From Paramecium octaurelia (taxonomy: Eukaryota; Ciliophora; Oligohymenophorea; Peniculida; Parameciidae): 64,000 bases of DNA. The position numbers were made by a program, and so were the translations under genes. The stretch is from contig CAJJDP010000056.1 in the NCBI GenBank assembly GCA_905182995.1, forward strand, positions 268,919 to 332,918. The letters are read 5' to 3'. Shown here one piece after another: positions 37,586 through 50,501 of the stretch. The stretch's first letter is position 1; each line of letters opens with the position of its first letter. The notes under the pieces were generated by a model. It was not told the origin of the DNA and made no database searches. It saw only the letters and a list, made by a program, of their open reading frames with translations.

Positions 37586-39945
37586 TCATAAAAAATACTT
37601 TCTTTTTGCAACCGTTTGTTAAGTTTGGATTTATTTAATATTTGTTACATCACTATTTTTAAATATATCTGCATCAGAAGGCCTTATAGTATTTATTTTA
37701 TTATGATCTTGTATAGTTGATCCTTATGAATTCTAAAATTTATCTTATTGAGATCGATTGCTTGATAATTTGAAATACCTCTCAATTTATTCAATAGATC
37801 CATTTAACTATTAAATTACTAAGTCCACTTTGAATGATGGTTTTTCATTAGAGATTTTTTATGTCAGATGAAATAGCAATCTATCAAGTTTTTCATAAAT
37901 CTTATGTAATTCAACTAATCGCTTCTCTTCTTAAGCAATATTTGTAGAAGTATTTTAGGACAATTCCAATTTTTCATTCATATCCTTGATTGTTCTAACA
38001 AATTATATAAAAGATTACTTTTCATAATATTCTATGTCTGCTTAGAATTTAATTTCCAATGCATGATATTTACCACTTAATTCTTATCTTTCTTACAAGA
38101 GCAATGACAAATCATTGTTATCAAATTTTAATTATTCTATAACCTTTTCTGATTCATATTTAACTTGTTATAGAATATCGAGTTCTTCCAATATTTACTA
38201 TCTCTCATTTTAAAGTTCATTATTTGTTTGTTTCAATTATTGAATTTCTTACAAAAATAATTCTAGTTATTATGAGGATTCCTGAAATTCTTTGTTTCTC
38301 TGCTAGTATTCTTTCTGCAAGGATTCATATTTTTATTAGAATTATTGATGCTTTTCATTCAATGCTCCAAACTATTAATGAACCTAGACTAATTGATTAA
38401 ATTCTTTTGACATTTCTTCATTTTATTTTAAGATATTTTCTAGTTCTTGTTATTACTTTTTGATTAATTATTCTTTTTCATTCATCATTCTATCAGCTTC
38501 ACAAATTTGTCTTCCTGTTTTTGTCATATTACTTTCAATTTCATAATTTAACTATTCTAGATTTTCAATACGACTTTATTATTCCTCAGTTTATCTAAAT
38601 TAAATCTACTATATACTTTTTAAGTTGTGACATTTAGTAAACACTTTAATTAAATTATCTACTTAATTCTCTATTTGCCTATTCGCATTCTAATAACTTA
38701 TTATTGGCTTCAGTCAGTTATAATTAGAAGCTCATGATTTCTTTCTATTTATCAGATATATTCTTTTGTAATTACTAAAAGAATTAACATATGTTATACT
38801 TTTTTAGAATTCTCTGCTGATACAACTTCATTCTTTTTTGATTATAATTCCTCTTCTAATTAACCAAGTTTTTCTTAGATTTATATCATTTTTTTAATTT
38901 ATTCATTTGATGTTTCTGATTACTTCTTTCTTTCTTAGTTCTCAAATTTCAACTTTTCAACTTACTGATGTAATTAATCAATTTATTCTTTTTATTACTC
39001 AATATGATCAATCAAAGCATCTTTCTCCTGTTCCTATTATTAAATCGTCTAATTTGCATGAGTTATGTTCTTCATTGCTTCTTACATAGATTGTGATAGG
39101 TCTTCATTTTATTATTATAATTCATTTTCATGTTTTTTCATTAACTCATTTATTTAATTTGATTATTTAAGTTAATTTTCTAAATGTTATATAATTTGAT
39201 CTCTCTATTTAAATTCATTTTAGATTGTTTACATCTAAACTTTATTGTGTTATAATTCTAAATAGATATCTATAGCATTCTCATTTCTTTTCTTATTTTT
39301 TGAATTAGTTATAAACACTCCCTAATTGTACAATTTTTTCTCTAACTCCATTTTTATAATGTGATTATAAATTCTTAATTATTCCGAATTCAATCTTTCC
39401 TACATCAGTTACTGCTCCAACTCGGCTACTGTACTTTATGGTTATTATTAAGATTATTATTACTAACGTTGTTGCTACTGTGAGAGTTAGGACATCTACG
39501 ATTGTTAAGATTGCTACACAAATTAAGGTAATTTCGATTCTTAAACTGGTGTTTTCACTGGACTTGAAGGTTGTAATTATTATTTCTTTGAACTGTCAGG
39601 TCTTATTATCTGTACAACTTTTGGCATATTTTAATTACTAACTTACTATTTTGGTTGAAGAACTTGATTTTATTATTAATCCAATTCATTGTTAACTAAG
39701 ATCAATGGTCCTTTCTAGAAATTAGGAGAACTTACCGATTGAAATATGCGATTTGTATCCTAAGATGCTAAAGAAGATTTGAATTTATAATTACATGCAC
39801 TGTATACTAGAGATTCTTGAGTGAATCGTTATTGTTACTACTGGATTTGTTGTTGATTTGGTTTGGTTGGAGTTGGTTGATCTCTCTCCGAATGTTCAGA
39901 TGGCTGATATTCATAACCCTCATTCTCAAAATTGATTTAAGACAT
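37586..39945 (-). CDS. long coiled-coil protein
   Basis: About 763-770 residues. Introns at 38775-38799 (25 nt) and 38595-38616 (22 nt) are required for frame; a third, 39715-39735 (21 nt), is a multiple of three and optional. The N-terminal ~190 residues are Gln/Pro/Ser-rich and disordered (QPSEHSERDQPTPTKPNQQQ). From about residue 200 to 700 there is nearly continuous coiled coil (LEEELQSKKNEVVSAENSKK, ELENILKQNEEMSKEFNQLV). A short tail ends TVAKRKYFL. No motor or membrane segment is visible. A structural role in the cortex or ciliary apparatus is plausible but unproven. Confidence 0.75.
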
Positions 39946-40012
39946 TAAATTTATTTATTAATAATTTTAAGGTTCCCCTTAACGATCTTTTTATTTGTAA
40001 AATATATAGATT

Positions 40013-41275
40013 TCATTCATCGTAAATAATTTGTATCTCTCCTGAACCTCCGCAATCTGATGATGCCACCACAAAAACCATGTTGGTCCAACAATCTATT
40101 TATAGTTCTGTTTGAACAGGTTAATTAAATGCTTTATTCTTTACCATTTATATTAGACCAGTGGCAGGATTAACTGTTAGGGTTAATTGATCACCTCTGT
40201 TAAAAAAAGGAAATTTGGAAGCCAAAAATAATTTATGTGGTTTGCTAGGATCCAATTCAACTGATCCTGTTTCACACACACCTATTTAAAATGTCTATAA
40301 TATTTATTGTTAGATGCTAAACGTTATTGATTTTGGAGGCTTAAGAGGTCCCTCCTACAAACGAGGTCCTATTAGGGCCAATCTGGTTTTATTTGTTTTA
40401 TTGCCTGTATTTGGTGGCACCAATAACCTAGTTGGACTGATTAATTTGAATTAAGAATGCACTTATTTAAATGTAAATGGATTCAGAAAAGTCTTCGATA
40501 ATTAACTGCTAAAGGTTGATAAAAATAGTTATCTTTGGCTTGGACTAACATTCATTGCAGGAGATGCTAACATTGATTAAGTGCCAATAAAAGGTTCAGG
40601 ATTAGATAATTTACGTGATATTGAATTATTCTACATTGTTTGATTGAATTCCTCCATTTATTATTGTATTTATGAAGTCATATCCTAGAGTGTTTCATCT
40701 AAAATAAGAAGTCTCCTATCTAATTTTTAATTAAAGAATGCATGTTCTTTTTGATTGCATGTTTATAATAATTCATCATTTTAGAGTAATAAAAGAAGAG
40801 AAGATTTGAGATTATCAGATAATTAAACTTATCTATCCATTTAATTAACATCTTTTATTTTTGTTTCTGCCTTAGCCTCAGTTGTAAGATGCCTAATTAT
40901 TCTCTCTATATCATTCAATTTCTAGTAGTAAGTCTTTTATAAATTTTATGATTTCTAATCTCTTTCATTGATCTGAGACTCCAACTATTGTAACAGATTA
41001 TTGAACACATCTGTAAATTATTGTAATTTATCTTTTATTAACTGAGTTTTCTATTAAGGTTATTTCCATTCAAACATTATAAAATTTGTTAACAAATCTG
41101 AAGCTCTCTTCATTGACATCATTTGTAGATGACTATCAATTTCTATGCATTGTGTGCAAATAAATGAATCACGAAAGTTGCATTTCATTTTAATCATTTT
41201 TGCTTTCTCCAATGGATGACGATGACATCGTTATTATTCGATAAATTATAATACATATTCATTCAACGATTCCAT
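40013..41275 (-). CDS. B-box-like zinc finger plus coiled-coil protein
   Basis: An intronless frame of 420 residues. Residues 16-45 (CHRHPLEKAKMIKMKC ... CTQCIEIDSH) give a C-x2-H...C...C-x2-C...H pattern like a B-box. A coiled coil runs from about 60 to 190. The C-terminal ~200 residues form a separate beta-rich region (KLISPTRLLVPPNTGNKTNK, PLKPPKSITFSIQ, VELDPSKPHKLFLASKFP, MVFVVASSDCGGSGEIQIIY) not recognised. The architecture recalls TRIM proteins without the RING. The start lies 67 bases upstream of the long coiled-coil gene's strand partner only in the sense that both are minus-strand with 67 bases between stop and start. Confidence 0.7.
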
Positions 41276-41708
41276 TTTATTTTTTATTATTTATATTTAC
41301 AAATAAAATCATATTTTATAAATTATTGGTTTTTTAAACAGAATTTATTCATTTAATTTGTAGGCTTATAATAATAAAAATGGATCTAATAAGTTATATA
41401 AAATTCTTTAATCTTATTTAGATAATTTCTAATAATTTGATTGAATAAAACACAATTAAATACTATTTTTAAGTACTTCTACATTTTCAATATCTTGATT
41501 TATGAAAATAAGAAGTGAAATCACATTATTTCCATATTGGAAGGCTTTGATATTTTAATACTTGCCAAATTTTTTATTTTAATTATATATACAATATTAA
41601 ATATAATTTAATTATTATTTAACATGCATTTATTGATGATTGATTATTCTGCGTTCTTCATTTTAATTTATTGATGTGAAATTTTAAAGTTAATTAATAA
41701 TATTATAT
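41276..41708. other. AT-rich divergent promoter region
   Basis: 433 bases between the divergent starts of the B-box-like gene (-) and the Cys-rich membrane protein (+). No frame or motif stands out. Confidence 0.4.
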
Positions 41709-44700
41709 ATGATAATACAATATACAATTGTGGCTATTTTTTTCATTTTCACTTTTGCAAAAAGAATAATGCTCATTGAAAATTTCAATTCATTAACTTT
41801 TAATTCTTAAGGGTGGAAGTGTTTGCCTAGTAATACTAATTCTGTAATATACTAATGTAATTACGGGATGTATTTAGTTTAATTAAGTAAGGAATGCAAT
41901 AACATCGGTAATACTTTTATTAATATTCCACCACACTTCAGTATTTAACTTTATGTGGATTTCATAGCTTATAGGTCTATTGACGAAAACGAATAAGCAT
42001 ATATTAAAGCTGACAATGCCAATATTTATACTTATTATAATCTGCAAGCGGGATATCTATAGTATAGCAATTAATGTGAATCATCCGATGAAAGATTTAG
42101 TATGATCACGTCTGTTACTGAGTTCTCTCATTCAAACACCTAATTAATCATAGAATTCTCAACCAATTTAGATGAAGGATTTAATAATGAAGGTTATCCT
42201 TTCAGAAATTTATAATTATACATTAGTTAATGCCATTATACATGTAAGACCTGTTTAAGTGAAGCTTATAATTCATGTTTAAGTTGCTTCACATAGAATT
42301 CCTCGCCTACCCTCTAGTAATGCCAAACCTGTAAAGATTAATAAAACTTGAGATTTTTATTAACGACCTAAGGATGCTTGTAAGAATGCCCTGATGGTTA
42401 TAGTTATGATTAAGAACTTGTTTGTTAAAGAAATATAAGTAAAAATTTAGTTTTAAATAGAATTATTATCTCTTTCAAATCTAAATTAAATTCAACTCAT
42501 GATTTCTTAGGACTTCCATTTGATTTCCTAAATTAATTTACTATTAAGATCTCCTTTGGTTTGCAGTGCTACTGAGTAGTATTTACCATACTACCTAAAT
42601 GAAATTTTATACAAAGATCTAAATTTACACAGTTCATCAGTAGCTATTAGATTAAAAGTTACAATAATTTTAATTGGGGCATGGGTAGCAGATAATTCAA
42701 TCTAGATATAACTTAATGGAGAAATAATAGATTCTATCAGTTTCAATAATTTGATAGTCACAACTTAAAAAAGTGTGATATTGTATTAAGATTAAATCAA
42801 ATAAGTGTGCAATTTTAAAGATGTATTTAAAATACGAGTTGAGCTTTATCAAGTCATTAATCAATAAACTTTAAATCTTTCCTTTAGTGGAAATAATTTG
42901 ATTGGTTAATCTTTGTCTTGGTCTATTCTAGGTGTAGATATAGAATAGGAGGTTTGTTCTCTGAATTGCAATTCATGTTCTAATAGATATGATTGCAATA
43001 AATGTGCCTCAACCTTCTATTTATATAAAGGCTAGTGTATTTAAACTTGTCCCTCCTTTTCAAGAACAGTTGATGTCTATTGTATCGATTTAGATGAAGA
43101 ACTGATTGATTAAAAGAATTCAAAAATAGAATATTTAGTAAAAGAATTTTATGATGTTTCAACAACATAAGAGAGAGTAAATGAGTTATTTAAATTGATT
43201 TCTAGTAGTAATAATAATTTTGCAAAAGGAAATAACATTTACTTCTCATATGTTCCAGATAAGAAAGTTTTTGGAGGAGCACTAGTTTGGATAAACGCAA
43301 TATTTAAATTATAATTGGAGATTCCAATGTATTATCACCAAGTAAGAGTAAAGTTTCAAGTAATTTTGGGAGATGATTTTAATCCTGGAAGTTTCGAATA
43401 TTAGATTAATCATAGGAGTAATGTAATATTAACAACATCAACAGCGAATCCAATAAAAAACGCGTAAATTTGGGGTGATTATTTTTAAGATTATGTTTTT
43501 TAAGTGGACGAAATAATAAAAAACGATGAAATTTATTAAAGGCAATTGATAATATTATTCAATTGCAATAATCCAAATAAATTGATTAATCAATCATTTT
43601 GTGCTATATAAGATTTATTCATAACAGTTGAACATTATTGCACAAAAGAATATAGATTTGATATATTTAATTATCAGAATGGCTTGAATCCATGTGTTCC
43701 TATATGTGGAGATGGATATGTAGTAGATGAAGAATAGTGTGATGATGAAAATCTCGATCCATTTGATGGATGTTTTAATTGTTAATACTAATGTGAAGAA
43801 TTTTGTTAATATTGTGTTTATGGTAAGTGCTTATTAAATTTGGAAGGAGGGGATGAAAACTAAATGGTTTTAGAAAACAGAATAACAGAATAAGATATTG
43901 TCTACTATAATGATAATATTTATAATGAGTGTTAGTTAGAATGTTTAATTTGTCATAATGGGAATTGTTATCGATGTATGGAAGGTTATATATTTGATAT
44001 AATCACATAGAATTGCTATATGCTTATTATCGGTTGTAATAATGTATAATCTTATTCTAAAGAAATTTAAAATTATACTAAAATAAGTATGTGTGAAAGT
44101 GATATCCCTTATTCAAAATTAGACAATATTTATAAAGATCCAGATTATTAATGTATAAATTGCTTATCTTTTGAATATTAAAGTTGCAATAATAAATGCT
44201 CCTTTTGTTATTAAGGATTGTGTTTTCAATGCCAATCTGGATATACACTTTAGAATAACCTAGATTGTCTTACTATTTGTGGCGATGGTCTTATTAATAA
44301 AGATAAGTTGAGCATTGAAAATAATGAAGAATGCGACAATCCTTTAATCGAAGGATGCCAAAATTGTATGATACAATCTGGATATAAATGTATTTAAGAA
44401 GATTACTCTGTTTGTTGGACTTGTGATGTGAAATGTTAGAAGTGTGTTAATGAAAATAATGTTTTGATATGCCAACAATGTATTGATGGATATTATGCTA
44501 TAAATAGTTTTTGTTATATATGCGATGATAATTGTGTAACATGTAAAGATGATTCATCATTATGTACTTCATGCTTTCGAGATGATTGCTAAAAATGCGA
44601 AGATATTACTGGCTTATACACGGATTATTAAAATAAGAAATGTATGCCATAATGTGGAGATGGCATCAAGGTGTAATTTTACGAGTAATGTGATGATGGC

Positions 44701-46443
44701 AATATAATTGATGGAGATGGTTGTGATTCTAATTGTAATTCAGAATTTCCCTAAGATTTATATTCTATTGAAATTCAACGTCTTAGTGGAACAAATTCGA
44801 ATGATTTAAATATTACTCATGATTCCAAAATTCAATTGAATTGTTAAGATACAACAGTAACTATAGAAGGATTCGATTAGAAAGAGTTCCTCTATAATTC
44901 TACTATTAGTGATAGTGGTTGTCAAATTTCATTTTAATTTTTTAAATCAATTAGAAAAACCAATATGATACACATCTATATTTAATATCGAGAAGTTTAA
45001 ACAAGAATTCTTAGTGATTAGTACTAATAGTAGAAAGAGATTTAAGTGAACCCAATTGAATAAATAATTTTAGATGATAGCCAATAATCATAAGCTGATG
45101 CAATTTCTAATGCTTAATCGAGTCTATCTATTCTAATTTGGATTTTGGCACCACTTTCAATTCTTTTTGGTTTATTTGATTATTTATGGGCTGTTCTTGA
45201 AATTCTGAGTTGGATTAATAACTTTTACTTTTTCAACGTTAACTTCCCTTTCAATGTTTAAATTTTTTTTTTGAATAGCGATTGGTCATCTATTATAAGC
45301 TTTCCAACCTATTAAAATTTGAATTAACCAGATTGTGATTATTATTTCGAATCTCCCCCGAGATTCACTGAAAAAGGAGTTGATCCATTATTCCTTAATA
45401 ATGCCTAAGTGCCTATCTTCTTTATATTTACTTCAGTTTTATTCTATTTCGCTAGTCTTCTAATTTTATCCTTATTCAAATTTATTAATTAGGCTACTCT
45501 GATAAAAGTGCCAATCCATGGTCATTCAACTTTTTGTATTTAAAAATAAAAGGATACTCACTTACATCGTTAAAATCAATCCTAGTTTTTGATTAAACCT
45601 AATAAATATATTTGGTTTATTGTTTAAAAGATGATTATTATTTCAAATAAGTTTTAAAGTAGGATAAAATAAACAATAACCTTATGCTTATTAGATTTAA
45701 CTATGGCTATAACCTTATAATTAATCTATGGTAAGCAATTTCAATACAGCATGATATTAATTAATACCATTTTAGCATTACTATTTTGTTGTTTAATTTT
45801 TTACTAGCTAAGACAATCCTACTTTGTAATAGGTATTCATAAAAACCTAGCTGAATTTCCACCTTTTAAATTAAAATATGGATGCTATTATGAGAATATC
45901 AACATAGACAATGCATTTGGACTTAAATTTAATTTCTTCGGACTCATTCGAAAGATTGCATACATTTTTTGCATTGTTTATTTTTATTACAATCCTCTTT
46001 TGCAGACTACACTATGTTTTATATCATGCTCTTCAGGTGTTTTATTGTTGCTTTACTCTAATCCATTTGAAAGTAAAGGACAATTTTATAAATAATTAAT
46101 TTCAGAGTCAGGATTAAGTTTGATTACTTTTGTGACTATTCTACTTTCTATTGATGATTTATTAAATAAAATGGAGGAATAAACAAAGATCAATTTAGGC
46201 TGGATGATTATATCATTAGTCATATTATGTGTTTTATGTGAAATCTTAACATTAATATTTGAAATTTGTAGACTACTTCATCAAATAGTGATCTAAATGA
46301 TAATATCAATATTGAACAGAAATAAAACGAATAAAGAAATTGAAACTAAAACTTAGATCTAAGAATCAAAGCTACCAGAAATAATAATTGCAAATAAACT
46401 ATCCTTTATTAAGAGTGGGCAAATTCATCAAATATTCAAATGA
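41709..46443 (+). CDS. large Cys-rich surface membrane protein (DUF4215/Myxococcus Cys-rich repeats)
   Basis: 1570 residues with one 22-nt intron (42439-42460). It opens with a signal peptide (MIIQYTIVAIFFIFTFAKR). A long Cys-rich ectodomain follows with furin/EGF-like spacing (CHYTCKTCLSEAYNSCLSC, CSLNCNSCSNRYDCNKCAS) and three repeats of the form CGDG...ECDD...GDGC...C: CGDGYVVDEEQCDDENLDP, CGDGLINKDKL...ECDN and CGDGIKVQFYEQCDDGNIID. The last third has about seven hydrophobic helices starting at ILIWILAPLSILFGLFDY, then a polar tail. This architecture belongs to an expanded ciliate family of surface membrane proteins with no known biochemical role. The intron is required to pass from SYDQELVCQRNI into the conserved LVCSATEQYLPYYL region. 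Confidence 0.8.
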
Positions 46444-46906
46444 CTTTGTTTTTAGTATTATATGTTAACTTGATCTTAAAATATAACTATTCCATACTCA
46501 ATTAAAATTTAAGTTACAATTAATAAATATATGACATAATTCTTTTTATCAAGTGCTCAATAGATTTATGTATCAACAAATTTTCCTAATTTTCTATTAT
46601 TAATTTATAATAGTAAGGGATAAGTTTTAATTTTCATATTTCACTATATGTATTTACTTTACTAAACATTTATATTTATGATTAGTGTTCTTATATAAGG
46701 TATTTCGGTAATATGAATTAAGTTCTATTTCCGAGGTTATCTCAATTATGTGAGCCTCATCTTAATATTGGCTACTTTTAAGTATTTTAAATATATTATG
46801 ATTGTTATTAATAATGTTAAAATTTTAAAGAATCTGTCTAAGATAGTTTAGTTAAAAAAAAATATTAACTGATGAATAAATAAAAGAAGGTCTTAGACCA
46901 ATTTTA
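46444..46906. other. AT-rich intergenic region
   Basis: Short open frames only, without protein-like composition; nothing supported. Confidence 0.35.
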
Positions 46907-47271
46907 ATGAAGGAGGGATATTTTGAAGATGATTAATATTTATATTATATTGATCGAGATAGTAGAGTCAGAAAAGTGCCTAGAGAGTACTAAAAGAGAG
47001 AGTATATAACATATTTCTATGCCTTCTTAGTGGAGTTTATAGAATTAAGTTTCTTGAACCTATATATAGATGGTGGATACGTAGATCACCAGACACTTAA
47101 TTTGCAATAATTCCTTATTTTTTATCAGCTCTTTTCTTTACTGTGATATACAATGGAGCAAATTTCATTATCGAAAGAGAAGACCAAATAGTAGAGAAGG
47201 CTAAAGTGGATCCAAATTTTAATAAAGAGAATCTTGCAAGATGGAAGAGCGAAAAGTAATAGGAAAAATGA
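46907..47271 (+). CDS. small single-pass membrane protein
   Basis: 111 residues after one 29-nt intron (47002-47030), whose removal joins DSRVRKVPREYQKR to DGVYRIKFLEPIYRWWIRRS. One membrane helix (FAIIPYFLSALFFTVIYNGA, about residues 60-80) is followed by a charged helix (IEREDQIVEKAKVDPNF). It resembles small accessory subunits of respiratory complexes in layout, but there is no recognisable homologue. It converges with the amidase gene; only 28 bases separate the stops. Confidence 0.6.
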
Positions 47272-47299
47272 AATTAATAACCATTATTATTATTATTTA

Positions 47300-49191
47300 T
47301 CAATATGGATAAGGATGTTTCTCACTAAATTTAATGACTCCCTCTATCTCTTTCATTACTCTAAGCACCATTTCTTCCTGATTGGGATATGAAATGACTT
47401 GAATATTAACGGGTAATCCTTCAGCATTTTACATATTACGATTCATCATAATATAAACTAAATCAATAGTCCTTTCCTTGCCTTCAATTTTTAAATCCTC
47501 TCCGTCTTACACTCTTGTAATCGGCATACTTCCAGCTGGAACATCAACTGTATTCCACATCCAAGTATACAATCTATCAATATAACAAATAAAGAAGTAC
47601 GCTGCCAAAGGAAGGACCTTGGATGCTCCGTGTTTAACTGCTGGACAACCAAATCCAGGTACAATTACAGCATCAATTTAGTTTAATTTCAAATATTATA
47701 AAAATTGAAAATTCATTCTCTTTTATTTTCCTGAATTTACCAAAAATTAATAAACGTCTAAACCATGAGTTTGTTTACTCATTACATACAAAGTTTTCTA
47801 TCCAAATATCCTTAATAAAGGTGCTAAAATATAGGTTTATAAAAATATTGGTATTTTTGTTCCTGTCTCCATTAATTCATATTCTTCAATGATTTTTTCA
47901 CCCTTCAAATTTTCTCCAAAAGACTTAAATCCTCCTTCAGCTGCCACTAACCTCGGAAAAGCAACAGCTAATTCATGCTCCAATTCTTCATCCAAATTTA
48001 TTTAAACAAGTTCATGCCCTTTGTCAATCAAAGCCTAACAAGCTTCCTTAACAGCTCTTTTCATACAATTAGGTGGCAATAGATCTTTGAATTACTCAAT
48101 ATATCCTATTCTCAATTTATCCTTTTTAGCATTCTAAGTGAAATCAAGGTCTCTAGGTTACCAATAAGGATCTTAAATTTATGATGGTAATTCAGAATAA
48201 TTCTTAGAATCAAATAAGACTCTTAACATAACTATTAGATCATCTACACTACGACCTAATGGACCCTTGGATGGTTTTATATTAACAATTCCACTAGCTG
48301 CTTTTTCAATCACACCTTCACCAACTTCTGTTTATCTAACCATACTTGGTTTAAGACCATATACTCCACAAAATGCAGCTGGTATTCGTATGCTTCCACC
48401 AATATCTGAACCTACACCTATGACACTGCATCGAGCAGCTTGTAAGGCAGCTTCTCCTCCTGAGGATCCACCTACTGCTCTATCCTTATTCCAAGGATTA
48501 AGAGATCTACCAAATATTCTATTAGTAGATTCAAAAGTCATTGCCAGTTGGGGTAAGTTGCTTCTTATAAATATAATACCTCTAGCCTTTTTGATTAATG
48601 ATACTTAGATTCCATCATAGGTAGCTGGCTTATTCAATCGAGAAGCTAATCCATAAGTATTATCAAATCCTTTTTAAATGAAAGTGTCTTTCACTGATAC
48701 AGGTATTCCAAAAAGATCGTATTTATAGATAATTTGAGGGTCTAAAGAAATCTCTTAATCTTGTCTCCTAGTTAAATCACTCTATAATTATACTCAGCCT
48801 CTTGTATTGCTTCTATGAAGTTGACATCTGTGATAAGGTTCAAGTTATCTGAGGTTGCTACTGACAATGTTCTATTAATAAACACTAACAACACTTGTTT
48901 AACTGTGGCCTTTTTTTCAAACAAAATTTATTTAATTTCAGCAATTGTGAAGTTTAGTATATCCCTTTCCAACTGAGCATTTAAACCTGTGGACAAATCA
49001 TGTGATTGTCTAAATTCCTAAATAGATCTTTTGAGTTCCTCCCTCCTATTTTAACATAATTTATTATATTTTCTTTAAATTCTGTATTGGGCGACAAAGT
49101 TAGTCAGACCATAAAGTGCTAGTATCCCAAAAGCACTGAAAAGATATTTGTGTTCTTTTTTTGAGAACAAATTTTGTAATTTGAATTTCAT
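47300..49191 (-). CDS. amidase-signature hydrolase, fatty-acid-amide-hydrolase-like
   Basis: 621 residues after one 26-nt intron (48768-48793). An N-terminal membrane anchor (YLFSAFGILALYGLTNFVAQ) and the length match FAAH. The amidase triad is visible: Lys in FGIPVSVKDTF (about 159), Ser in VGGSSGGEAAL (about 232) and the nucleophile in SDIGGSIRIPAAFCG (about 257), followed by GLKPS. FAAH-type enzymes hydrolyse N-acylethanolamines and fatty acid amides at membranes. The intron is placed so that EAERQDQEISLDPQ leads into the conserved loop; without it the frame breaks. The start codon is 33 bases from the edge of the duplicated segment. Confidence 0.88.
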
Positions 49192-49223
49192 TAATATATA
49201 TTTTTAATTTTCATAAGATATAC

Positions 49224-50500
49224 TAATTGAACATTCTTTTATAATAAGTTGAGGCTTGCACTAAAAATGACATGCTTTAGAGCAGTTTTCATTAATATTT
49301 AGATATGATAGTTATTTCATACAGATTCTGTGATATTTAAATCGATAAAAGCAGATTGATTTTTTTATTAAATAAAATAATGGATTAGATCGAATATGTG
49401 AATCTTGAAAAGAAGCCATAGACTAATAAGAATAATTAAAGAGGAAGATAAAATAATAGACCAAACAAAAATGATAGAAATAGAAGAAACCAAAGAGATA
49501 ATAAACCACCATTCAAGAATCAAAAAAAACAATGGAGAAACAAGGATTAATAGAGATAAAAAGTAGATTATTTATTTTAATTTTTAAGCGTCCATTTCAA
49601 TCTGAGAATAGGATTGTGGCAACTGGCTAGAAGAGAAGACAATTATAATAAAGAAAATTTACTTAAAGATCTAAAGCCCCCAGAAATATTTAACCAAATG
49701 TCATCATCAAAGGATTGGATCCAAAAATGACAGAAGCTGGTTTATAAGTATAGAAATCATATCATCCTCCCCTTTAGGAAGCATGCAAAGATTTTGGCCC
49801 AATGAATATGTGCAAATTAGACAGGGATAACTTTGGATAAGTGAAGGTATTATTAATTATTAAGTTTTGAACAGCCAGAAGGAATTGGATTAGTTAGATT
49901 CACAAGAGTAGAAGATGCAAAAGCTTGTGTCGAAAAGCTAGATGGTGTTACTGTGTAAATCATTGGGGAAAATAACAATGTAAATCATTGAAATAATCTT
50001 TAGGAAAAAGTAATATCTGCAACCTTCGTTGATGATTAAGAATAAGTTGACGATAATAGAAATAGAGGTGTATTGAACATTACTAAGAGATCAATAAATA
50101 AAAGGTATTGATTCAATAAAATTAAAATAGAAACTGGAGAAGATGAATTTGAATAAACACAAATATGTTATTTTAAACAATTCAAAAATCAATCATTTAG
50201 ATTTATTAAAAAATAACTCATAACATTTTGATAATAGATTATGGATAAATCCTGAAAACTATGTATAATTTAGGAAATAAAAATACTCCAATTATCGGGG
50301 AGTTAGACTTATTTCTATATATTCGAGGCCTATTCATAATCTACTCTCTCACATTGTCCTGGTTTCAAATACTTTTTCTTAATAGTCAATTATTAAAATA
50401 GCCTCATTTTTGAATGAATATTAGATTTTTAAATATTTATTTCATTACATTTTCAACTCAATCAATATCTGGCTAAATGTCTCAATTTCTAATCATGCTT
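49224..50500. repeat. copy 1 of a 1277-bp duplicated segment
   Basis: Contains the whole RNA-binding-protein gene. Repeated, identically in my reading, at 50502-51778 after one N. Confidence 0.95.
49380..50111 (+). CDS. RNA-binding protein with an RRM-like domain (copy 1)
   Basis: 217 residues after introns 49563-49588 (26 nt, AAG end), 49847-49874 (28 nt, CAG end) and 49980-50003 (24 nt). The N-terminus is Arg/Asn/Gln-rich (RGRQNNRPNKNDRNRRNQRD), RGG-like. The middle has RRM features: VIIKGLDPKMTEAGLQ as strand 1/RNP2 and GIGLVRFTRVEDAKACVEKL as RNP1 with helix 2. An acidic tail follows (FVDDQEQVDDNRNRG). It probably binds RNA in processing or export. RNP1 is weakened because the usual aromatic after the first Gly is Ile. 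Exon lengths are all multiples of three. Confidence 0.7.
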
Positions 50501-50501
50501 N
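50501..50501. other. single-N assembly join
   Basis: Lies exactly between two copies of a 1277-bp segment, as at 16266. Confidence 0.95.

Noticed and set aside
48267-48608. Plus-strand open frame of 113 codons
   Set aside because: Antisense to the amidase active-site region (GGSSGG, IGGS), which is clearly the coding strand.
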